Assembly (NCBI GenBank): GCA_035644935.1
Contig: DASQNO010000118.1
Location: forward strand, 1 to 64,000
Length of the DNA: 64,000 nt
Direction of reading: 5' to 3'
Source of the DNA: CADCVW01 sp035644935
Lineage (GTDB): Bacteria; Pseudomonadota; Alphaproteobacteria; Sphingomonadales; Sphingomonadaceae
Shown here in pieces: positions 58,497 through 64,000 of this stretch. The notes below the pieces were generated by a model, which saw only the letters and a program-made list of their open reading frames with translations, did not search any database and was not told where the DNA came from. The position numbers and the translations under genes were made by a program. Position 1 is the stretch's first letter. Every line of letters begins with the position of its first letter.

Positions 58497-60329
58497 GTGC
58501 CCGAACAGGATAGTCCCCTCGAAGCCTTCCGCCACGCGCTGGCCGGCGCGTCGCGCGCTCTGGCGCGCGAGACGGAGGTGGAGGTCAGCTTCACCACGGA
58601 CGCGCCCGTGTCCGCGGGCAAGCAGCTCAAGGTGCCGATGCCCGCGCGCAACCTGCCCGAGCGCGATGTCGCGGAGGCGCGCGGGTCGGCCGATTCGGCG
58701 GCGCTGAAGCTGCGCCACCACGACGCGCCGCTGCACGCTCGGCTGTCGCCGCAGGACCCGACCGCGCGCGCGGTGTTCGACGCGGTTGAACTCGCCCGTG
58801 TCGAGGCGCTGGGCAGCCGGGCGATGGCCGGGGTGCGCGCCAACCTCAATGGCATCACCGAAGCCCGCATGCGCAGCGACCCGATCTCGCGCGCGCGGGC
58901 GCCGGGCGAAGTGCCGCTGGGCACCGCGCTCGGCCTGCTGGTGCGCGAGCGGCTGACGGGCGAGGTGGCGCCCAAGGCGGCGCTGGCGGGGCTCGCGCTT
59001 GTTGCGGAGTGGGCCGAGGAGAAGGGGGGTCGCGGACTCGACGGCCTTGGCCTGGCGATCGACGACCAGGCCGCGTTCGCGCAGCTCGCGACGCGGCTGT
59101 TGCAGGATCTTGAGCTGATCGAGGGGGAACCTGAGCGGCCGGCCGAGCCGGACGAGGGCGAGGAGAGCGAAGGCGAGGCCGATTCGGGCAGCGAGGATGC
59201 GGACGATGCCGACGACGAGTCGGGCGGCCAGTCGGGCGAGACGGAGGCCCGCGCCGAGACGGGCGACGAGGAGGACGACGGCGACAGCGAGGACGACGGA
59301 TCGTCCGAGGAGTCGATGTCCGACGCCGAAAGCGGCACCGGCGACGACGGCGAGGAAGGCGCGGTGCCGACGCGGCCCAACCGCGTGCCCGCGGACGTCA
59401 CGCCGCAGTTCGACTATCGCCCTTATACAACGGCTTATGACGAGATCGCCCACGCCACCGAGCTGTGCGACGAGGAGGAGCTGACGCGGCTTCGGACCTA
59501 TCTCGATACGCAGATGGTTCACCTGCAGTCGGCCGTGTCCAAGCTCGCCAACCGCCTGCAGCGGCGGCTGATGGCGCAGCAGTCGCGGTCGTGGGATTTC
59601 GACCAGGAGGAAGGCCTGCTCGATGCGGCGCGCCTGGCGCGGGTGGTGGTCAATCCGGCGCAGGTGCTGAGCTACAAGGTCGAGCGCGACACCGAATTTC
59701 GCGACACGGTGGTGACGCTGCTGATCGACAATTCGGGTTCCATGCGCGGGCGGCCGATCTCGATCGCGGCGATCAGCGCCGACATCCTGGCGCGGACGCT
59801 GGAGCGCTGCGGCGTCAAGACCGAGATCCTGGGCTTCACGACGCGGGCGTGGAAGGGCGGGCAGGCGCGGGAGAAGTGGCTCGCCGACGCGCGGCCGCCG
59901 CAGCCCGGGCGGCTCAACGACCTCCGCCACATCGTCTACAAGCGCGCCGACGAGCCGTGGCGCCGCGCACGCCGCAATCTCGGGCTGATGATGCGCGAAG
60001 GGCTGCTCAAGGAGAATATCGACGGCGAGGCGCTTTTGTGGGCGCACTCCCGGCTGCTCGCGCGGTCTGAGGACCGGCGCATCCTGATGGTTATATCCGA
60101 CGGCGCGCCGGTCGACGATTCGACGCTGTCCGTGAACAGCAGCACCTACCTGGAAAAGCACCTGCGGCAGGTGATCGGCTGGATCGAGACAAAGTCGCCG
60201 ATCGAGCTGGCGGCGATCGGGATCGGCCACGACGTCACGCGATACTATGACCGCGCGGTGACGATCATGGACGCCGAGCAGCTCGGCGGCACGATGGTGG
60301 AGCAGCTGGCGGGTCTGTTCGCCGCCTGA
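58497..60329 (+). CDS. cobT: Aerobic cobaltochelatase subunit CobT
   Basis: A 610-residue protein. The N-terminal helical region (EAFRHALAGASRALARETEV) is followed by a very acidic Glu/Asp/Ser-rich linker at about residues 210-300. The C-terminal vWA domain has the metal site in TLLIDNSGSMRGRPISIAAI with WKGGQAREKWLA and ISDGAPVDDSTLSVN. It partners CobS in the chelatase. The start is GTG 58497, next to the palindrome that separates it from cobS. Confidence 0.95.
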   Translation: MPEQDSPLEAFRHALAGASRALARETEVEVSFTTDAPVSAGKQLKVPMPARNLPERDVAEARGSADSAALKLRHHDAPLHARLSPQDPTARAVFDAVELARVEALGSRAMAGVRANLNGITEARMRSDPISRARAPGEVPLGTALGLLVRERLTGEVAPKAALAGLALVAEWAEEKGGRGLDGLGLAIDDQAAFAQLATRLLQDLELIEGEPERPAEPDEGEESEGEADSGSEDADDADDESGGQSGETEARAETGDEEDDGDSEDDGSSEESMSDAESGTGDDGEEGAVPTRPNRVPADVTPQFDYRPYTTAYDEIAHATELCDEEELTRLRTYLDTQMVHLQSAVSKLANRLQRRLMAQQSRSWDFDQEEGLLDAARLARVVVNPAQVLSYKVERDTEFRDTVVTLLIDNSGSMRGRPISIAAISADILARTLERCGVKTEILGFTTRAWKGGQAREKWLADARPPQPGRLNDLRHIVYKRADEPWRRARRNLGLMMREGLLKENIDGEALLWAHSRLLARSEDRRILMVISDGAPVDDSTLSVNSSTYLEKHLRQVIGWIETKSPIELAAIGIGHDVTRYYDRAVTIMDAEQLGGTMVEQLAGLFAA

Positions 60330-60453
60330 GCTGAAACGCGTTGAGGGCCGGCATGCTTTCGCACACCGGCCCCCGCCCTCGTTACGCGACGCGAGGGATC
60401 TCTGGGTACGCATCCCCGGAATACAACCCGGTGAAACTGATGATGAGGCTGGG

Positions 60454-60488
60454 CGGGAGGCGCGGCCCTGGTGGCGGCGCGCCTCCCG
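60454..60488. terminator. Hairpin between cobT and the glycine-zipper gene
   Basis: CGGGAGGCGC and GCGCCTCCCG form a perfect 10-base stem around a 15-base loop. It is 36 bases beyond the stop of the minus-strand gene and 124 bases beyond cobT, so it could serve both. No T-run. Confidence 0.45.
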
Positions 60489-60524
60489 GCTAGCGGAACT
60501 CTGCCTTGGCGACAGAGCGCTGCT

Positions 60525-60845
60525 TTAGCGGCAGCGCTTGTCCCGGGTCAGTTCGCGACCCGCTAGACCGCCGCCGGCGGCGCCGAGGATGGTCCCCGTG
60601 GTGCGGCTGTTGCGAAGGACTTCGCGGCCGAGCAGGGCGCCGGCGGCGGCGCCGAGAATGGCGCCGGTCGTGCCCGAACGGCACCGCTGACGCGACTGGC
60701 CGTAGTAGCGGTTGTCGTAGCCGCGGTCATAATCGCGCGCCTGGTGGCTGTGGCTGTAGCCGCGGCGATGCGCCTCGGCGGGGGCGGGGGCCACGGAAGC
60801 GGCGGTCATCGCGGCGACGGCGGCGAACATGGGAAGCTTACGCAT
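60525..60845 (-). CDS. Glycine-zipper 2TM surface protein
   Basis: A 106-residue envelope protein. It has a signal peptide (PMFAAVAAMTAASVAPAPAE), a Tyr/Arg-rich middle (DYDRGYDNRYYGQSRQRC) and a glycine-zipper end (GAILGAAAGALLGREV, GTILGAAGGGLAGREL). Similar proteins sit in the outer membrane or periplasm and are often abundant. Function unknown. Confidence 0.85.
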   Translation of the reverse strand: MRKLPMFAAVAAMTAASVAPAPAEAHRRGYSHSHQARDYDRGYDNRYYGQSRQRCRSGTTGAILGAAAGALLGREVLRNSRTTGTILGAAGGGLAGRELTRDKRCR

Positions 60846-61040
60846 TGAAACTCTCCTGAAGGGGAACTGTAATCCGGCATCTCGTGTCGGCGTTTCGTTC
60901 GTCGGCTTGGATGCCAGCGTTTCGTCGACAACACTCATATGCCCCGTGCCGCTTGGACCTTTCCTGAATGTGCGTGACAGCGCCCGTTCATGCGATTTCG
61001 ACCGCTGCCCTCCCGCCCAGAAGCGGCTAGGGCTGCGGAC

Positions 61041-62006
61041 GTGCGCCGCCCCCTTCTCCTGATCCTGCTGCTGGGCACCGGCATGTCCATGACGCGGTCC
61101 GAACCGGTCATGCAGGCGCAGACCCGAAGCGTCAGCCGAATCGTCGCGACGCCGCTGACCGGCGAGGCGCGCCCGGGACAGCGTGTGGGGGCGTTGCGCT
61201 ACCTTGTCGGTTACGCACTGACTTCCGCGGACCCGCGCTTCGGGGGGATATCGGCGATCGCGCGCACCGCGGACGGGTTTCTCGCGCTCAGCGACGGCGG
61301 CACCGTGATGAAGATGGCGGCCGCAAACGGACGGCCGACGTCCTTGAATCTGCTGCCGTTGCCGGCGGGGCCGGGCGACGCGGCGATCAAAGCCGACCGC
61401 GACAGCGAAGCGTTCACGCGCGATTTCCGGGGCCGCATCTGGGTCGCGTTCGAGCGACACAACAGCGTCTGGCGATACGCTCCCGGCTTTTCGGAGGCGC
61501 AGGCCAGTCACGCACCGCCCGCGATGCGGCGCTGGCGCGCGAATTCGGGAGCGGAAGCGATGGTGCGGTTGGACGACGGCCGCTTCCTGCTGTTTTCCGA
61601 GGGCGCTGGGGAGGTGCCGCGCTCAAGCGATGTGCTTCTGTTCGACCGGGATCCGACGGACCCCCGTGCCGAGGCCACGCGCCTGAGCTACCGGCTTCCC
61701 GAAGGGTTTTCCGTCACGGACGCCGCGTTGCTCGGGGACGGGCGGCTGGCGACCTTGCACCGGCGCGTGTCGCTGAGTTCCGGATTCGTCGCCGGCATCG
61801 GGATCATTCCATTAACGGCCTTCCGGCCCGGCGCCGTGGCCGAGCCGCGCATCGTCGCGACGCTGGAACGGCCGTTCCCGACCGACAATATGGAAGCGCT
61901 CGCGATCGAACGCGTCGGCGAGCGGACGCTGATGTGGGTCGCGTCCGATGACAATTTCAGCGGACTTCAGCGCACGCTTCTGCTGAAGTTCGAACTCGTC
62001 GACTGA
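61041..62006 (+). CDS. Secreted phytase-like esterase (PF13449 type)
   Basis: A 321-residue protein with a signal peptide (LLLILLLGTGMSMTRSEP). DPRFGGISAIARTADGFLAL, SDGG, DSEAFTRDFRGRIWVAFERH and FPTDNMEALAIERVG match the beta-propeller 'esterase-like activity of phytase' family. The start is GTG 61041; the frame extends upstream to 60990 but that part is not signal-like. Probably periplasmic. Activity not known. Confidence 0.85.
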   Translation: MRRPLLLILLLGTGMSMTRSEPVMQAQTRSVSRIVATPLTGEARPGQRVGALRYLVGYALTSADPRFGGISAIARTADGFLALSDGGTVMKMAAANGRPTSLNLLPLPAGPGDAAIKADRDSEAFTRDFRGRIWVAFERHNSVWRYAPGFSEAQASHAPPAMRRWRANSGAEAMVRLDDGRFLLFSEGAGEVPRSSDVLLFDRDPTDPRAEATRLSYRLPEGFSVTDAALLGDGRLATLHRRVSLSSGFVAGIGIIPLTAFRPGAVAEPRIVATLERPFPTDNMEALAIERVGERTLMWVASDDNFSGLQRTLLLKFELVD

Positions 62007-62047
62007 CGAGGCTTCAAGCGCGGGCCGGGCTTAAGCAGAAGCCGGGC

Positions 62048-62359
62048 TTAAGCGGAGGCCGGCTCGCCCGCGCCCGATTCGGCCGTCTTCTTGACGATCT
62101 CGCGCTTCAGGCGACGCGCCTTGAGGCTCAGCTTGTCCTCGCCAGTCTTGGTCAGCCAGTTGTCGAGGCCGCCGACATGCTCGACCGAGCGCAGGCCGTT
62201 CATCGACACGCGCAAGCGGATGCCGCGGGCCAGCGCGTCGGAGATCAGGGTCACGTTCTGCAGGTTGGGCAGGAACGTGCGCTTGGTCTTGTTGTTGGCG
62301 TGGGACACGTTGTGCCCGACCTGCCGGCCCTTGCCGGTCAGTTCGCAAATGCGCGACAT
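62048..62359 (-). CDS. rpmB: 50S ribosomal protein L28
   Basis: A 103-residue ribosomal protein. MSRICELTGKGRQVGHNVSH, ANNKTKRTFLPNLQNVTLIS and RLRVSMNGLRSVEHVGGLDN match L28. As in other alphaproteobacteria it is longer than the 78-residue enteric protein. The start follows a purine-rich region. It is divergent from the small membrane protein gene, with 211 bases of promoter space. Confidence 0.97.
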   Translation of the reverse strand: MSRICELTGKGRQVGHNVSHANNKTKRTFLPNLQNVTLISDALARGIRLRVSMNGLRSVEHVGGLDNWLTKTGEDKLSLKARRLKREIVKKTAESGAGEPASA

Positions 62360-62570
62360 GATGAATGGTCCTGACGATCTGTTGGTAGGGAACGGACGTC
62401 CAAAAGAGCCCGCTGCAAGCGGCGCCGGATAGCGCGGCGATGCCGCGGGGTCAACGTGCAAGGGGGCACGGGGGGCGCGGCTGGCCGCAATCGCGTTGCG
62501 CCGCCGCGACGCTTTGCATTAAGGCGGGGTGGCTCAAGCTTAGCGAGTAAAAAACGGGAGGACTTGTTTC

Positions 62571-62885
62571 ATGGCCAACGGCTCGAACAACAACAACGGC
62601 AACAGCGGATCGCGCACGATCCTGATCATTGCCATTCTGGCGATCCTGGCGCTGATCGCGGCCTTCGCCTTCGGCCTGATCGACATCGACCAGGAAAAGG
62701 GCGCCAAGCTCCCCAGCGTCGAGGTCGATGCCAAGGGCGGCCAGATGCCGACGTTCGACGTCGACACCGCGGATGTCGATGTGGGAACGACGAACACCAC
62801 CGTCGAAGTGCCCACGGTCGAGGTCAACTCCAAGGAGACCAAGGTCGAAGTGCCGACGGTTACGGTCGGCAAGCAGGCCGATTGA
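62571..62885 (+). CDS. Small single-pass membrane protein
   Basis: A 104-residue protein. An Asn/Gly/Ser-rich N-terminus precedes one membrane helix at about residues 16-37 (TILIIAILAILALIAAFAFG). The rest is a Val/Glu/Thr-rich strand-like tail with repeated units (LPSVEVDA, VEVPTVEVN, VEVPTVTVG). GGGAGGACTTG precedes the ATG. No known function; the tail is probably periplasmic or cytosolic beta structure. Confidence 0.75.
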   Translation: MANGSNNNNGNSGSRTILIIAILAILALIAAFAFGLIDIDQEKGAKLPSVEVDAKGGQMPTFDVDTADVDVGTTNTTVEVPTVEVNSKETKVEVPTVTVGKQAD

Positions 62886-62964
62886 TGCTGCGGGGTCGCG
62901 GCGCATCGCCCCCGGCAGGCGCCGCGGCCCCCATCCATAACCGCCCCGCCTAGACGCATCGGCG

Positions 62965-63417
62965 ATGGCGGGCATCGACACCGCGCCGATGGCGCGCGCG
63001 TTGCGCCTGGCGGCGGAGGCGGCCGCGGCGGGCGAAGTTCCCGTGGGCGCGGTCGTGATGCGTGGAGGCGTGGAGGTCGCCGCCACCGCCAACCGCATGG
63101 TGGCCGGCAGCGACCCGACGGCGCATGCCGAGATCATCGCTCTGCGCGAGGCGGGACATGCGCTAGGAACGTCCCGGCTGGACGAATGCGACCTGTGGGT
63201 GACGCTGGAGCCCTGCGCCATGTGCGCGGCGGCGATCGGGCTTGCCCGCATCCGCCGGCTCTACTTCGCGGCGCCCGACCCTAAGGGCGGCGCCGTGCTG
63301 CACGGACCGCGGTGGTTCGGCCAGCCCACCTGTCACCACCGCCCCGAAGTCTATGCCGGCATCGGCGAGTCCGCGTCGGCGGCGCTGCTGCGCGATTTCT
63401 TCGCGGGTCGTCGCTGA
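62965..63417 (+). CDS. tadA: tRNA-specific adenosine deaminase TadA
   Basis: A 150-residue zinc deaminase. The metal and proton-shuttle residues are HAEI (His, Glu) and PCAMCAAAIG (two Cys); VPVGAVV, NRMVAGSDPTAHAE and DPKGGAVLHG support TadA, which makes inosine at the wobble base of tRNA-Arg. A free-base cytosine/guanine deaminase is less likely. It ends before a strong bidirectional hairpin. Confidence 0.92.
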   Translation: MAGIDTAPMARALRLAAEAAAAGEVPVGAVVMRGGVEVAATANRMVAGSDPTAHAEIIALREAGHALGTSRLDECDLWVTLEPCAMCAAAIGLARIRRLYFAAPDPKGGAVLHGPRWFGQPTCHHRPEVYAGIGESASAALLRDFFAGRR

Positions 63418-63424
63418 CAAGAGA

Positions 63425-63454
63425 AAGGCGCGAAGAGTTGCCTCTCCGCGCCTT
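63425..63454. terminator. Bidirectional terminator between tadA and the OmpA-family gene
   Basis: AAGGCGCG and CGCGCCTT form the stem and an inner AGAG/CTCT pair extends it; TGTTTTG follows on the plus strand and TTTCTC on the minus strand. It lies between two convergent stops, a classic place for a shared terminator. Confidence 0.8.
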
Positions 63455-63475
63455 GTTTTGTCCCCGATCGGACGC

Positions 63476-64000
63476 TTAGCGGGCGTCCGTCAGCGGTACG
63501 ATCTTGATCTCCACCCGGCGGTTGGCCTGCTTGCCCGCCTCGGTGTTGTTGTCCGCCACCGGCTGCGTCGCCGCGTAGCCGCGCGTTTCGATACGTGCGG
63601 ACTGGACGCCCTGTCCGACGAGGTAATTCGCCACGGCCTGCGCGCGGTTCTGCGACAGCGGCACGTTGATCGCGTCGCCGCCCGTCGAATCTGTGTGGCC
63701 ACGCACGTCGATGAACGTCTGCTCGTACGATTTAAGCGTCTGCGCGACCTGATTCAGCGTGTCGCGGAACTGCGGCTGGATCGCGAAGCTGTTGGACGCG
63801 AAGGTGATGCCGGACGGCATGTTGAGCACGAGCTCGTCGCCCTGGCGGATCACGTCGATGCCGGTGCCGGCGGTTTGCCGCTCGAGTTCGCGCTGCTGCC
63901 GGTCCATGTACGCGCCCACCGCGCCGCCGGCGATCGCGCCGATGCCCGCCCCGACGATCTTTTCCGTCCGATCGCGCTTGCCGCCGATGAGGTCGCCCGC
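63476..64000 (-). CDS. OmpA family protein with glycine zipper, 5' end outside window
   Basis: At least 174 residues; the frame is open to the window end. A glycine-zipper segment (VGAGIGAIAGGAVGAYMD) is followed by the OmpA C-terminal peptidoglycan-binding domain: LNMPSGITFASNSFAIQPQF, FIDVRGHTDSTGGDAINVPL, LSQNRAQAVANYLVGQGVQ and GKQANRRVEIKI. It resembles YiaD-type lipoproteins that tie the outer membrane to the wall. The upstream part is beyond base 64000. Confidence 0.9.
   Translation of the reverse strand, partial: AGDLIGGKRDRTEKIVGAGIGAIAGGAVGAYMDRQQRELERQTAGTGIDVIRQGDELVLNMPSGITFASNSFAIQPQFRDTLNQVAQTLKSYEQTFIDVRGHTDSTGGDAINVPLSQNRAQAVANYLVGQGVQSARIETRGYAATQPVADNNTEAGKQANRRVEIKIVPLTDAR

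Noticed and set aside
62021..62060. Tandem GCCGGGCTTAAGC units as a terminator
   Set aside because: They are short direct repeats covering the end of rpmB and do not form a good stem with a T-run.
1..64000. tRNA or rRNA genes
   Set aside because: No cloverleaf with a TTC-type T-loop and CCA-proximal stem and no rRNA-like stretch was recognised on reading; short structured RNAs could still be missed.

Overview
The window is GC-rich and almost fully coding. It most likely comes from a Sphingomonadaceae alphaproteobacterium (Sphingomonas-like). Support comes from a CrtW-type carotenoid ketolase beside a CrtX-type glycosyltransferase, aerobic-type CobS/CobT, many small palindromic REP-like repeats, and alphaproteobacterial forms of NusB, BolA and L28. 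No rRNA, tRNA, CRISPR array, insertion sequence or replication origin was seen.

Layout. (1) 1-6.2 kb: the 3' part of a giant Rhs/YD-repeat polymorphic toxin. It carries a LysM module, a Gly/Ala-rich hydrophobic stretch and a C-terminal HNH-type WHH nuclease tip, followed one base later by a SUKH-family immunity gene. (2) 6.8-28 kb: a flagellar locus. A plus-strand run flgF-flgG-flgA-flgH-flgI-flgB-flgC-fliE-fliF-X-fliH-fliI-fliJ-fliK-flgD-flgE-fliM-fliN-fliO-fliP-fliA and two small genes converges on a minus-strand run fliQ-fliR-flhB-flhA-TPR gene. Most starts overlap the preceding stop. No fliG is visible; a 141-residue unknown (X) sits in its usual slot. Filament, stator and chemotaxis genes are absent from the window. 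(3) 28-34 kb: a nucleotidyltransferase, a PilZ protein, a tesA/ybbA/ybbP block, and a GIY-YIG gene between palindromic repeats. (4) 34.5-41 kb: GST, aldehyde dehydrogenase, a secreted unknown, then a minus-strand set of SnoaL-like protein, methyltransferase, arginine-deiminase-like enzyme and haem-oxygenase-like diiron enzyme. (5) 41-48.5 kb: M13 metallopeptidase, crtX, crtW, a DUF2141 protein, alpha/beta hydrolase, DUF2945 protein and a cyclophilin lipoprotein. (6) 48.5-53.3 kb: zinc-ribbon protein, two tandem PilZ proteins, nusB, epoxide-hydrolase-like protein, pirin, bolA and a J-domain protein. (7) 53.3-57.4 kb: a six-gene YCII/GST/VOC/VOC/DUF1428/VOC operon divergent from an HxlR-type regulator with a 19-bp palindrome at its start codon. 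(8) 57.4-64 kb: cobS-cobT, a glycine-zipper protein, a phytase-like esterase, rpmB, a small membrane protein, tadA and a partial OmpA-family gene.

Functional picture. The flagellar genes encode a rod, P and L rings, MS ring, hook, a small C-ring set (FliM-like, FliN), export ATPase complex and export gate, with sigma-28 inside the main operon. The most unusual parts are the reduced or divergent motor-switch set, the two related inverted repeats bracketing the plus-strand flagellar operon, the diiron oxidase/deiminase/methyltransferase operon, and the palindromic repeats that sit against gene starts or around a nuclease gene.
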